DNA of 64,000 nucleotides, from positions 15,457,001-15,521,000 of the forward strand of contig NC_092568.1 of the NCBI RefSeq assembly GCF_037975245.1, given 5' to 3'. The position numbers were made by a program, and so were the translations under genes. The DNA is from Apostichopus japonicus. Taxonomy: Eukaryota; Echinodermata; Holothuroidea; Aspidochirotida; Stichopodidae. Below, piece after piece: positions 21,196 through 30,707 of this stretch (its first letter is position 1; each line of letters opens with the position of its first letter). The notes under the pieces are model-generated. The model searched no databases, had not been told where the DNA came from, and saw only the letters and a list, made by a program, of their open reading frames with translations.

Positions 21196-24159
21196 ATGGT
21201 TCGCATTGTTATTACATCAGAACAATTAGATACACCTATTGCTTTACCGTTGATAAGACGTCGTGACGTGACAGTGAAGAAAATTATGGCCGAAATTCAA
21301 AAGGTTTTACAGTCCAATCGGGAATTATTTCTAGACAGTGAACTTAGGCTGAATTTGATCCATTTGAAAATGCCTTCAGGTGGGGGTAGGTCTAAACGGT
21401 ATAAATTTACCGGTAGACAATCAATTGATGATTTTTTTCGTGGTAAGCAATGCATAATTTCCATTCCACAGGATAAACAAAAGCCTTTGGAAACTGAAGG
21501 GGAAGAGGGTCAGGAGATGGGGGAAGTGTGTGCGCAACAGGATTCAAGTCATAAAGAAGGCATTGAACAAAACTCTGCCCCTCGCCTTTACGTATTTTAT
21601 GATTTCGAGACCACCCAAGAAAGTGGAACACATGTGCCAAACTTATGTGTTGCTCAGGTGGTTTGCGAGGAGTGCATCTCTGAAACATTTGAGACTCTGT
21701 GTAATTTTTGTGGGGATAAACAAATTATATTTTCGGGGGCTAACACTCAAAACAAATTCGGGGAATGGTTTATTAAGAAAGAGAATACGACTTTTATAGC
21801 GCATAATTTCAAAGGGTTTGACGGGTATTTTATTTTGGATTTTCTATACAAATTAGGGTTGACGCCCGACATCATTACCACGGGCGGGAAAATTATGCAA
21901 ATTGAACTGTCGAGTCAAAAGATTCGGTTTATCGATTCCCTTAATTTTATGCCTATGCCGTTAGCTGCTCTCCCCAAAACGTTTGGGATCGATGAGTTGA
22001 GGAAAGGCTATTTTCCACGTTTATTTAATACCGAGGCAAATCAAAACTATGTGGGCCCTTTGCCCGATGCATCCTTTTACACACCAAATGCCATGTCGGT
22101 TAAAAAGAGAAAGGAGTTTATGAGTTGGTACGAAAGTGAACTTCAGAAGAATGTCCCGTTTGACTTTCAAAAGGAAATAGTGTCGTACTGTATCAGTGAT
22201 GTTGATATTTTGAGACGTTGTTGTTTATTTTTTCGTGAATTCTTCATGGAAATTACAAAGAAAGACTTGCGAGGCGTTGACCCTTTCAAACATTGCATGA
22301 CGATAGCCTCCGCATGTAATTTAGTGTTTAGGCGTAATTTTCTGAAGCCTAATACAATTGCAGTCTTCCATCATCAAAAACAAAAGCAAAATTCTTATGT
22401 ATCGCTTCAGTGGTTACGGTACGAAAGTGTTAGGAGGAATATATACATACAACATGATCAGAATGAAGGGGAAAGGAAAATGGGACCGTACTGGGTAGAT
22501 GGGTTTGCTACGGAGGGTAATGTTATTTTTGAATTTCAAGGGTGTTGGTGGCACGGATGTCCGACGTGCTATGACGAGGACACAATACATCCGTATCATC
22601 AAATTACAATGGGGGAGCTCTACAATCGGACTGTAAAGAGAAAGCAATTCTTTCGTGATGTTTATCCGGGTCATGTTTACGTAGAAATGTGGGGGCACCA
22701 ATGGAATCAATTAAAACTAGATCTGTCCCTCGATATGAAAATGTGCATTGCACAGGTACCAAGAAACCTCGAGCCATTGAATCCTCGAGAAGCATTTTTC
22801 GGGGGAAGAACCAATGGAGTCAAATTACTTCATGAAGTTCAAGGGGGTGAACAAATTAAATATGTCGATTTTTGTTCTCTGTATCCGTATGTCAACAAGT
22901 GTTGCTCCTCTCCTGTGTATCACCTAAAAGTGGTGACTGATGATTTGTCACATGATATGTCTCAGTACTATGGATTAGTGCGGTGTAAGATACTGCCCCC
23001 CAGAAATTTATTTCACCCAGTACTTCCAGTCAAAATACATAACAAACTTATGTTTCCCCTTTGTTCGAGTTGTGTTTCAAGTAAATGTCAAACCCCTTGT
23101 ACGCATTCTGATTCAGAAAGAGCACTCACTGGTAAATGGGTAACGCTTGAAGTTCAGAAGGCTGTTGAAAAAGGCTACACAATTTTGAACGTCGAAGTTG
23201 TATGGCATTTCGAAAACAGGGCTCAGTATGATAAAGAAAAGAAAACGGGGGGTTTATTCACTGACTACATCAACACGTTCTTGAAAGTCAAACAGGAAGC
23301 TTCGGGGTGGCCTTCGTGGTGTATCACTGCAGACGATCGAGACAAGTACATTGCAGACTATGCAGCAAACGAGGGCATTGAATTAGATTCAAGCAAGATT
23401 AACTATAATCCTGGGCTCAGAGCACTAGCTAAACTAATGCTGAACAGCTTTTGGGGAAAATTCGGTCAGCGGTCAGATTTGGAAAAAACCGAAGTCGTGA
23501 CCGACGTGTCACGACTTTACGAATTAATACAAGACTCTGACAAAACTGAAGTAAGAAACATACGTTTAATTAACGAGGAAATCTTAGAAGTTTGCTACAA
23601 AGAGAACCAGGAATTTGCTCCACCCAATGTCCGTGTGAATGTTGTTATTGCGGCTTTCACAACTTGTCACGCTAGACTGCGTTTGTACGATGTACTCGAT
23701 CGTTTGCAGGAAAGAGTTTTATACTTCGACACAGATAGTATAATCTATGTTACGAAGCCAGGGGAATGGGAACCACCCACCGGGTATTATTTCGGGGACT
23801 TGACTAATGAAATCGATCCAAAGGACGGACAGTTCATTGCTTCCTTTTGTACGGGTGGGCCAAAAAATTACGCCTATACGTTAGATAGTGGCAAGTCCGT
23901 ATGCAAAGTTCGCGGAATTACTTTAAATAATGAAAACAATCAAAAAGTGAATTACAATACTTTGTATGAAATGGTAAAATCAGTGAATGAGAAAAAACAA
24001 CCTCCCGTCGTAACGGTCACTGATACACATAAAATCACCCGGGATGTCAAAAGAAGGAAGATCGTCAATGAGACGATGAAAAAAGATTACAGAGTCGTTT
24101 ACGACAAAAGAATCATTTTAGATGAATTCAGAACCGTACCTTATGGATTTGATTTCTAA
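21196..24159 (+). CDS. polB: Protein-primed family B DNA polymerase (Polinton)
   Basis: The 987-codon frame carries the full set of motifs. The 3'-5' exonuclease has Exo I D136-F-E138, Exo II around N204 and D209 in HNFKGFDGYF, and Exo III in YCISDVD. The polymerase has motif A D558-F-C-S-L-Y-P, motif B LNSFWGKFG at about 749-757 and motif C Y843-F-D-T-D-S. The sequence before the exonuclease (ITSEQLDTPIALP to RRSKRYKF) is the typical Polinton leader domain. The frame is open upstream of ATG 21196 to 21040 and that stretch also looks conserved, so the true start is probably further upstream and is cut off by the TAA at 21037. It replicates the element from protein-capped ends. The polymerase domain itself shows no lesion. 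Confidence 0.95.
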   Translation: MVRIVITSEQLDTPIALPLIRRRDVTVKKIMAEIQKVLQSNRELFLDSELRLNLIHLKMPSGGGRSKRYKFTGRQSIDDFFRGKQCIISIPQDKQKPLETEGEEGQEMGEVCAQQDSSHKEGIEQNSAPRLYVFYDFETTQESGTHVPNLCVAQVVCEECISETFETLCNFCGDKQIIFSGANTQNKFGEWFIKKENTTFIAHNFKGFDGYFILDFLYKLGLTPDIITTGGKIMQIELSSQKIRFIDSLNFMPMPLAALPKTFGIDELRKGYFPRLFNTEANQNYVGPLPDASFYTPNAMSVKKRKEFMSWYESELQKNVPFDFQKEIVSYCISDVDILRRCCLFFREFFMEITKKDLRGVDPFKHCMTIASACNLVFRRNFLKPNTIAVFHHQKQKQNSYVSLQWLRYESVRRNIYIQHDQNEGERKMGPYWVDGFATEGNVIFEFQGCWWHGCPTCYDEDTIHPYHQITMGELYNRTVKRKQFFRDVYPGHVYVEMWGHQWNQLKLDLSLDMKMCIAQVPRNLEPLNPREAFFGGRTNGVKLLHEVQGGEQIKYVDFCSLYPYVNKCCSSPVYHLKVVTDDLSHDMSQYYGLVRCKILPPRNLFHPVLPVKIHNKLMFPLCSSCVSSKCQTPCTHSDSERALTGKWVTLEVQKAVEKGYTILNVEVVWHFENRAQYDKEKKTGGLFTDYINTFLKVKQEASGWPSWCITADDRDKYIADYAANEGIELDSSKINYNPGLRALAKLMLNSFWGKFGQRSDLEKTEVVTDVSRLYELIQDSDKTEVRNIRLINEEILEVCYKENQEFAPPNVRVNVVIAAFTTCHARLRLYDVLDRLQERVLYFDTDSIIYVTKPGEWEPPTGYYFGDLTNEIDPKDGQFIASFCTGGPKNYAYTLDSGKSVCKVRGITLNNENNQKVNYNTLYEMVKSVNEKKQPPVVTVTDTHKITRDVKRRKIVNETMKKDYRVVYDKRIILDEFRTVPYGFDF

Positions 24160-24576
24160 GACGTTATGTCATCAATGGGTCGCGGGGAGGGGGTTATATG
24201 GGACGGTGGGAAAATTGAGGGTATGAGTAGAAGTTGTAAGATGTAAATAAGAGAGAATATTAAATGTATATATGTATATTTTGAGAATTTATTATTCAAC
24301 GAAATTGTTTATAAAATGAATTTCAACTGAAGAAGAAGAAGAAAAAAATTGAAATAAAAGAAGAAAAAAAGAGAAGGGTAACGACCCCCCACACACACAC
24401 CCCTCATATTTTGTGGTTTGTTTCACTTTCTTTTGCATTAAGTCTCCTTTATTTATGTTCCTCTTTTGTTTTTTAAAAGCTAAGATGATATATGATGAAG
24501 GAAGTAATGACGAATTAGTAAAAAAATAAAATAATAAAAAATAAAATAATAATAATAAATAAATAAATAAGAATCA
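24160..24576. other. Convergent intergenic gap in the Polinton
   Basis: A/G-rich sequence between the polymerase stop and the stop of the leftward gene block. It holds AATAAA-like motifs on + (TTGAAATAAAAG at about 24348-24359, and AAATAAAT runs near 24555) and a short C-run with ACACACAC near 24386-24401. This is the natural place for the 3' ends of both transcription units. Confidence 0.5.
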
Positions 24577-25323
24577 TTACAGGGCTTCCCATTTTAACCA
24601 TTTATGCCGTTTAGACATAGGTCTAGTTGGAGATGTTCTTCTACGAGAATTTCTTTTCCCGGGAGGAGTGGGTAATATTCGGGCGGGTGGATCCTTCAAT
24701 TGGTGCATATATTGCCGCCTTGTTACATTTCCGACATAAGCTTCGGGAAAATTGATTGTCATTAAACCTCTCATAAACTGTTGCCACCCATTAGGATAAA
24801 AATCTTTACGAGATTGTAATAGATCGAGGATTAAGTCGGTGATTTTAGAACCGACTACTGGATTACCCTCATAGATTAATTCCCCTTTTAAATTCCAATC
24901 GATAGTAGGTTCATGATCTGATAAACGCTGATGATGAATACGGTCTAACAAAAGTTTAGCCTTGTTTTTAATAGATTTTGGAAAATGTTTGATTAATTCA
25001 TAATTTGGTTCCTCCTTGGAAGATTGATCCTTGTTAATAGGGTTAGTAGTTTGACTCTGAGACTGATCCATCGTCGTCTTCGTATCGCTCATAACACGCA
25101 GCGCGATAGGTTCCCCAACTGTTTTTTCTGCGTCCAAATAGCGTTGTAGAATCTGATGGTACAAGTCCACTTTTTCGTACAGGGTTAGGTACTTCCTATC
25201 TAGAGTGTTTTTCATGGCTTCATCCAATTGGTGGAGTCTTGATGGTGTTTTATCTTGATTGGTTGCGTTAACCACTCGAGCTACATCCTGAGGCATCAGA
25301 ACCATCTTCTTGGTATATTGCAT
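24577..25323 (-). CDS. Conserved Polinton protein of unknown function, 248 aa
   Basis: This intact frame is the last gene of the leftward block. The N-terminal third contains a pattern I associate with many Polintons: a helix with MKNTLDRKYLTLYEKVDLYH followed by QILQRYL. A polar linker follows, then a second folded region (ELIKHFPKSIKNKAKLLLD, then LIYEGNPVVGSKITDLILDL) and a basic tail rich in Arg, Lys and Pro. The basic tail suggests nucleic-acid or core association. The function is not established. It starts at ATG 25323, 7 bp from the end of the preceding small gene. Confidence 0.7.
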   Translation of the reverse strand: MQYTKKMVLMPQDVARVVNATNQDKTPSRLHQLDEAMKNTLDRKYLTLYEKVDLYHQILQRYLDAEKTVGEPIALRVMSDTKTTMDQSQSQTTNPINKDQSSKEEPNYELIKHFPKSIKNKAKLLLDRIHHQRLSDHEPTIDWNLKGELIYEGNPVVGSKITDLILDLLQSRKDFYPNGWQQFMRGLMTINFPEAYVGNVTRRQYMHQLKDPPARILPTPPGKRNSRRRTSPTRPMSKRHKWLKWEAL

Positions 25324-25329
25324 GATATT

Positions 25330-25667
25330 TTATCGTCGCGTCACAGCACCTAGTAACATGCCTCCCAAAGATTGAATGATAGGTTTTAATATCAAACTCA
25401 AAAAGCCTCCCCTCTGTATTAATATATCCTTGCTCTTTTTATTGGATAGGCGTTTGTTGGAAAGTTCCCTGAGATGTTTCTTGTACCGGGACAATTTGGA
25501 CTTTTTGGTACATTTCCTTTTACAACATTGGCGGCGCATTCACATAAACTTTTGATTTACTGGGGGTCCGCGTGTTGTAGGAAAGCCTTTCGCTGTTTGG
25601 GGGAACATTTTGATAACAAATCAATTTCCCGGGCATGGTTTCTCAAGCGACGTGATGGTGGTGCCAT
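25330..25667 (-). pseudogene. Small basic/hydrophobic Polinton protein, broken
   Basis: Two frames together cover a small protein conserved in Polintons. An ATG at 25667 opens a basic start with KQRKAFLQHAD and meets an in-frame TAA at about 25559-25557. The same frame continues with CECAANVVKGN, also family-like. A later frame (up to 25330) holds RYKKHLRELSNK and ends with a Gly-rich hydrophobic stretch (RGGFLSLILKPIIQSLGG). So there is one nonsense change and one frameshift. The basic half plus hydrophobic Gly-rich end recalls small adenovirus core proteins, but the role is not known. Confidence 0.6.
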
Positions 25668-25744
25668 GTCTGCGTTTCAGATAAAAAATGAAGGCCTTAG
25701 ATCTGTGTGTCTATGTTTTATCATTTTGTGTTTATTTCCTTCGA

Positions 25745-26380
25745 TCATTTGGGAACGTATGCATACTGCGTCTCATGTGGAAAAATGTTTGTACGAAGAC
25801 GAAAATCCTCGGGCGTGTAAGGCTTTAAATCGATGAAGAGGTATCCGTATGGATTCTTGGTAGCATCTGCAAACGCTTCTTGCATAAATTTGACTTGACC
25901 TGGATACATCTGTTTGGCCAAATGTGAGACTTGGGTTTTGTCTCTCGGGTTTTTAAATAACACGATATAATGTGCATTCAGTGTGATATTACGCGTTTCC
26001 TTTGCCCCGTAAAAGAAATTTTGTAAAATATAGATCACGGAAATATTTCTGTGATGTGATCCTTTGGAGAACAAATCAGTTATGCGTTGATCGTTCCCAT
26101 GTGACGTCATAATATCGTCTAAAACCATCAACGTTTTGTAAGTTGGGTCAAGATATGTCTGCAAATCCGTCGGGAGACCTTCAACAAAACGGATGTTAGA
26201 GAGGGCAGCAGACAGCTCCATAAAAGCTGGCTGGTATTCCCCATAGCAATACACAATCCTCTCAGGCGTTCCTTCAATAACATCTTGCGTCAAAAGTTTC
26301 TTTACAAACTGCGTTTTACCACAACCAGTAGGCCCTGCAATGACGCACGTAAAGGGATGTTGTAATTTCGTCGAATGCAT
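25745..26380 (-). CDS. A32-like DNA packaging ATPase (Polinton)
   Basis: The intact 211-aa frame has Walker A GPTGCGKTQ at about residues 16-24 and Walker B TLMVLDDIM at about 89-97. A sensor-like IYILQNFF stretch and the LNAHYIVLFKNPRDK block follow, all typical of the FtsK/HerA-type ATPases of Polintons, virophages and NCLDV. Length is normal for the family. It would pump element DNA into the capsid. It sits between the protease and the small basic protein in the structural block. Confidence 0.92.
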   Translation of the reverse strand: MHSTKLQHPFTCVIAGPTGCGKTQFVKKLLTQDVIEGTPERIVYCYGEYQPAFMELSAALSNIRFVEGLPTDLQTYLDPTYKTLMVLDDIMTSHGNDQRITDLFSKGSHHRNISVIYILQNFFYGAKETRNITLNAHYIVLFKNPRDKTQVSHLAKQMYPGQVKFMQEAFADATKNPYGYLFIDLKPYTPEDFRLRTNIFPHETQYAYVPK

Positions 26381-26510
26381 TTAGAGAAATGAACCCGTTT
26401 TCAAATGTCACCCTAAATATAAAGAGAGAACACATGTCTCGACTACGAAAACGGTGCACAGTCGTCTCATGGACGTTATCGTTATTAGCCAACGCATAAT
26501 TGAATCCTGA

Positions 26511-27050
26511 TTAGAACGCACACTCCTTTTTAAAAATGATTCTTGCAATTTGAAATGCCAAATATTCGTCATCTACGATAGGTAGGGCGACGTCATAGCG
26601 TCGTTCGATAAATGCATTGACCAAAGAGTCGTTTAGTTGCCAATCCTTCGTAAACAGGTTGACGATTCGCGACATGGACAGACCTCTAACTCTGTGCAAT
26701 AAAAAATACAAACAGTGCTGACCACACGCTGTTGAGAAGAAGTCTTGTATCTGCTTGTCATTTACTTTCAGGGGTGATTTTGAAGCGTGTCTTCTTAGAA
26801 ATGGTCTAAAATAAGAGGCACATGCTTCGGGAGAACGTCCAAAGGAGTCAAAGAATTCTGTTTGCTCTACGTCAACGAAAATAGCCACCCAATGACTTCC
26901 CTGTTCTTATTTTATATCCGTGTTTGCTATAAGACACCATGGGGGTTTCATGCGTTGAGTGGGCAGGCAGTCCGCTGGAAATACCCCTCGACATAAAGGG
27001 CGCAACATTGCGTCTGACTTGATGATCGTCATTAATTGTTTTGTATTCAT
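26511..27050 (-). pseudogene. Adenain-like cysteine protease (Polinton), interrupted by one stop
   Basis: From ATG 27050 the frame encodes the N-terminal region with GVFPADCLP, then meets TAA at 26909-26907. It reopens in the same frame and carries the catalytic His in SHWVAIF, the acidic residue in FFDSFG, the oxyanion Gln in IQDFFS and the catalytic Cys in ACGQHC. The Gln-to-Cys spacing of seven equals that of adenovirus protease. The triad is present, so the only visible lesion is the stop. The enzyme matures capsid proteins. A shorter product from the GTG at 26888 would lack the catalytic His. Confidence 0.8.
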
Positions 27051-27070
27051 GGTGATTACAGAGAAGAGCG

Positions 27071-28390
27071 TTAAAAGTCTATGAATACGTTGCGAGTTTT
27101 ATCCACTTCTACCACCGCGTCATATTCAGCGTATACAACCACATTTACACTTCTGGTCAATGCGTGCTCAAATTGCATTTCGAGGCGCACATTACCGTTT
27201 TTGCGGAGATTAAAGTGGCCTCCGCTCGCTAGGTCAGGGGTCATGTCAAAGGCATACAGCGTGTAACCTTTGGCGTAATCACTTCGGCTGATCTGATTGC
27301 CTTTGTCAGTGAACATACTATTTAATCCCGAATAAAGGGTCTGATAGGCCATGATGTAGCGATAATCCGTAAAACTAGGGCGTAAAGGTTTCCATGGTAG
27401 CTGTTCACCGTCGACGTATAACGCTAAAAAGTTCAGATGATGGTGATAAAAATTAAATGGGTTTCTGTTGTAAGCACCATTAAAAGCTTCCGTGTCAACA
27501 ATTCCCAACACCACTCGTTTCGGTAGATTACCCAAGAACAAACTTTCCCGTTTGAAGATTAAGTTTCCTCTCGGGATGGAAAGCGATGTGACTTCTACTC
27601 TGTTGATAGGGTATTTAGCAGTGCCTTGCTCCAAAGCCTTGGCATGTGCTAACGCCACTTCAGGGTGAACTTTAACATGACGTACGTAAAGCGACGCATC
27701 CACAATGCGAACTTTAAAAGATGCGATTGCTTCACTGGACAAGAGACAAAAAGCATCTTTGTTTCGGTGTAACTTCATTTTCAGTTCAACACCACCTAAT
27801 AACATCTTTTGCTGAACAAACATATCACAATGTAAGGGGCCAACCATATCGACGACCTTACTATTCTTGACAAATTCGTATCTGGCTTTCAGGCCTTCAT
27901 TCACCACTTGTTGATCTCCGTTGGGATTACAAGAATCCATTTTTCCAGCAGTATCTTTGTAGAACAGGCTTCCAGTGAGTTGAGATTCCTTGGCTTCCGG
28001 GCCATAAGAGAGCAACGTCTCCATCATCGCACGATAGGCATAAGTATTCGTTGAAGGCGTTACCAGACGATCGTTTAACGTGACATCTACTTCGGAAAAG
28101 AGAGACTGTAATAACAAATTAACGGGACCAACGTTTGCGTCTTCGGGGAGATCATCGCCGTTACTTTGACTCAACTTTGCTCTCACGTGAAGAATAGTTT
28201 GAGACAGATCGAGATAATCCTCGGTCGATCCCTGCACGGAAAATTGTATCGGGGATGTATCGGTGATATTAGTGAGAGGATGATATTGAATCCAATTGCC
28301 CTTCACGATGCTGGTTTGTGTTGGGGGTACTGTGAACAAATCCAACTCTGATTTCATGCACTCGCATGAATTATTGTGAACAAGGGCCAT
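27071..28390 (-). CDS. Major capsid protein, double jelly-roll type (Polinton)
   Basis: The 439-aa frame from ATG 28390 is intact. Typical blocks are the early VPPTQTSIVKGNWIQYHPL, the NPFNFYHHHLNFLALYVDG stretch in the second half, the YIMAYQTLYSGL segment and the C-terminal YTLYAFDMTPDL followed by a NVVVYAEYDAVVEVD ending. These match Polinton major capsid proteins, which adopt the double jelly-roll fold seen in adenovirus hexon and virophage capsids. Length is normal. It lies directly downstream of the basic minor protein and upstream of the protease. Confidence 0.92.
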   Translation of the reverse strand: MALVHNNSCECMKSELDLFTVPPTQTSIVKGNWIQYHPLTNITDTSPIQFSVQGSTEDYLDLSQTILHVRAKLSQSNGDDLPEDANVGPVNLLLQSLFSEVDVTLNDRLVTPSTNTYAYRAMMETLLSYGPEAKESQLTGSLFYKDTAGKMDSCNPNGDQQVVNEGLKARYEFVKNSKVVDMVGPLHCDMFVQQKMLLGGVELKMKLHRNKDAFCLLSSEAIASFKVRIVDASLYVRHVKVHPEVALAHAKALEQGTAKYPINRVEVTSLSIPRGNLIFKRESLFLGNLPKRVVLGIVDTEAFNGAYNRNPFNFYHHHLNFLALYVDGEQLPWKPLRPSFTDYRYIMAYQTLYSGLNSMFTDKGNQISRSDYAKGYTLYAFDMTPDLASGGHFNLRKNGNVRLEMQFEHALTRSVNVVVYAEYDAVVEVDKTRNVFIDF

Positions 28391-28404
28391 GATGGTGATG
28401 ATAA

Positions 28405-28796
28405 TTACACGTCGAAAATATCAAGAGACCTCTTCACTCGCCTGGCTCGTTGTCTTCTGACGTTTTTTGGCTTTGCTTTTCTTTTTAAAGGTTTCCTTCT
28501 CGAAGTTGATCCTTCCAGTACCCTCGTGACCATCCGCTGTCCTGCTTGACCAAGTCGTCGCTTAGCAGAGGTTTTAATGTGTTCTCCTTGCAGCGCATCG
28601 TTCATAATTTCCGTTCCCGTATACAACGCCTGTTTGCCCAGTGTTTTAGCCCCACTCTTTAAAAATGGAAGGGCTGATCGGCTAATCGTCCTAAGATACC
28701 TCCTAATCCGTGCCCTTTCTGATGGTGGTAACCAGTGAACACTGGAAGTCCATGTCCTACTTGTCGAAGGTAGTAGTCTTCAAATGAATTCTTCAT
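28405..28796 (-). pseudogene. Polinton minor structural protein with Gly-rich start and Arg/Lys tail, frameshifted
   Basis: ATG 28796 begins a family-like N-terminus with DYYLRQVGHGLPVFTG and a GHGLGGILG block, then the frame hits a stop near 28670. The next frame carries SALPFLKSGAKTLGKQ, DALQGEHIKTSAKRRLG and a strongly basic tail ending near 28405. In intact relatives this is one protein between penton and major capsid genes. One frameshift near 28683-28675 separates the two halves. The basic tail suggests DNA contact inside the particle; this is inference. Confidence 0.65.
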
Positions 28797-28812
28797 AATG
28801 ATACGTTTAGGA

Positions 28813-29553
28813 TTAGGTGAAAAGAGAAGATTTACTCTGCTTGAAGTGGAGTTTCACGATCACACGCCCAAGTTGAAATGGAATCAATTGTCCGAGATCA
28901 TCCCTTAAATCTATTTGGATGTTTTCTATCATTCGGGATTTAACGGGAATGTAATGCGGATTGTTGTACGACACCGTGATGTGCTCCCCTGGTCGTTTAT
29001 CTCCTATTTTAACAACGCGCAGTAAGGGCACGTGAGCATCCCCTACCCTCTGATGTTCGACTATGTCACTGTAAACAAAAAAACTGGTGACGCCATTGTG
29101 TACATCTGAGACAACATCACCGACGTTGAATCCCTCCGTACATATCTTGTTATGGTCTAAGAAACCAAACATTTGACTGAGACCTTGAAGAGCGAGGCTG
29201 TAACCTCTTCTTACTCTCACCGCAGTTTTGAAAGAATGCTTGTTGAGATGTAGTTTCACGTTGGATGTCTCCGCTGGGGTTAATTCGTCGTGAAAGGCAT
29301 CTATGACTTCCTGTATGGTGTCATAATATCCCACGGGTAAACAAATCTCTCTCTCGTTGAGGAGCATGCCACAGTTTTTATATGTCACATTGTGCCAATT
29401 GAAAGGATACTGAATTTCACAAAGCGCTACTTCCCAATTCCCTGATAATACAATAGGCTCTGCCAACTGCGTCGTGAAACTAGAAAGCGTGTTACGTGGA
29501 AAATATTCGTACGAACTGTTGCTAGGCAACGTCACGTAAAAGTGCGATGCCAT
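28813..29553 (-). CDS. Minor capsid (penton-like) protein (Polinton)
   Basis: The frame is intact. I place the start at ATG 29553, giving the usual N-terminus SHFYVTLPSNSS; the frame is open nine codons further up into the integrase end. The block NTLSSFTTQLAEPIVLSGNWEV is typical of the single jelly-roll vertex protein of Polintons, and the C-terminus ends in QLGRVIVKLHFKQ. It would form the capsid vertices. The start overlaps the integrase stop (TGATG arrangement), so the two may be translated from one message. Confidence 0.85.
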   Translation of the reverse strand: MASHFYVTLPSNSSYEYFPRNTLSSFTTQLAEPIVLSGNWEVALCEIQYPFNWHNVTYKNCGMLLNEREICLPVGYYDTIQEVIDAFHDELTPAETSNVKLHLNKHSFKTAVRVRRGYSLALQGLSQMFGFLDHNKICTEGFNVGDVVSDVHNGVTSFFVYSDIVEHQRVGDAHVPLLRVVKIGDKRPGEHITVSYNNPHYIPVKSRMIENIQIDLRDDLGQLIPFQLGRVIVKLHFKQSKSSLFT

Positions 29554-30707
29554 CATATCTTGTCCACATCCTTCACCCAACTGTTAAACTTTGCTGGATA
29601 TCCCTGCCATTTAACAAGATATTCAGTGCGGCCTCCTCGCTTTCGCTTCTTCAAAACTTTTTCGACTCTAAATAGGGCGCTCTCATCAACGTAAACACTT
29701 TGTAGTTCATGTTCATAAAAGTTACCCTCAATGGCCTCACCATTCCAGTCCTGGAGTTTGTATACGGGTATAGGCTTGGGTTTCCGTTTCACTACCGTGA
29801 ATACTTCTTCACTCCAATTAGGTAAATAACCCTTTTCAAATTTGAGTTTTGATTTTGCAATTCTAACTCTTTCCTCTAAGTTAAATTTAAAATTGTCATT
29901 CGGTTTCCGTGCTATTGAAGGATATAACGTCTGCCACACCTTTCCTTCATTTTCCTTTGAAACGTCTATGGGTCGCATTTTAATGGATCTGTGATACGCA
30001 CGATTGTAACCTTCCACGAGTTTGGGTAAAACGTCGATGTATTTCAGAGAATTGCGATAGGTAAAGTCTTTCCACATCCTCGATTTCAAAGTGCGGTTGA
30101 ACCTTTCCACGACAGAAGCTTTAGTTTCATTATTGGTCGTGAAATAATGAATGTTTTTATCTTTCAAAAATCTTTGAACGTTTTTATTTAAAAATTCCCC
30201 ACCTCTGTCAGTATGAATTTGTAATGGTGTTCTGCCCGAGGAAAACATGGTTTTTATAGCGTTCAATACGGTAGGACCAGTGTTATTTTTGATCGGCACT
30301 ACCCATGCATACTTCGATAAGACATCGATGCATGTTAACACAAATTTAAACCCGCGATTGTACCGCGAAAGAGAACTTAAATCAACCAAATCCATCTCCC
30401 ATTGGTGATCCATTGCACTAACCAAAACTCTGTTTCTAGGGAAACGTCTTCTTGAGCTTTTATGTAGCGTATACGTATTTTGTTTTTTCATCCAGTCAAG
30501 AATTGCCTTTCGGGTAAGCTGATGCACCCCTTCCTTTTTGACTTCTGAGTAAAGTTTGTTAACCCCTCCATAACTCGCAGGGTGTCGTGGGTCGTAATAA
30601 ATCTTGTGCAAGTAGTCCTCGTGGTTTGCACCCATGGTGGGGGGAGGGACAAGGTTCTTTGTTATGAGAGGAGCGGACAGTGAATGATAAACTCTCGTCG
30701 ATATCAT
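29553..30707 (-). CDS. Retroviral-type integrase with C-terminal chromodomain (Polinton)
   Basis: The DDE core is visible: first Asp in WEMDLVDL, second Asp in HTDRGGEF and Glu in ASVVERFNRT. Before it is a family-typical N-terminal block (YYDPRHPASYGGVNKLY). The last ~40 residues form a chromodomain (FRVEKVLKKRK, then YLVKWQGY and NSWV), which may steer insertion to marked chromatin. A second ATG at 30635 (MGANHEDY) is the better start by family length, since the first 24 residues look unlike the family. The frame is intact. The enzyme joins element ends to host DNA and makes 6-bp staggered cuts, in agreement with the flanking GACATC duplication. Confidence 0.93.
   Translation of the reverse strand: MISTRVYHSLSAPLITKNLVPPPTMGANHEDYLHKIYYDPRHPASYGGVNKLYSEVKKEGVHQLTRKAILDWMKKQNTYTLHKSSRRRFPRNRVLVSAMDHQWEMDLVDLSSLSRYNRGFKFVLTCIDVLSKYAWVVPIKNNTGPTVLNAIKTMFSSGRTPLQIHTDRGGEFLNKNVQRFLKDKNIHYFTTNNETKASVVERFNRTLKSRMWKDFTYRNSLKYIDVLPKLVEGYNRAYHRSIKMRPIDVSKENEGKVWQTLYPSIARKPNDNFKFNLEERVRIAKSKLKFEKGYLPNWSEEVFTVVKRKPKPIPVYKLQDWNGEAIEGNFYEHELQSVYVDESALFRVEKVLKKRKRGGRTEYLVKWQGYPAKFNSWVKDVDKI

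Noticed and set aside
25474-25836. 120-codon ORF on + inside the Polinton
   Set aside because: It is opposite the ATPase end and the small basic protein, which carry the recognisable motifs on -. It has no motif of its own.
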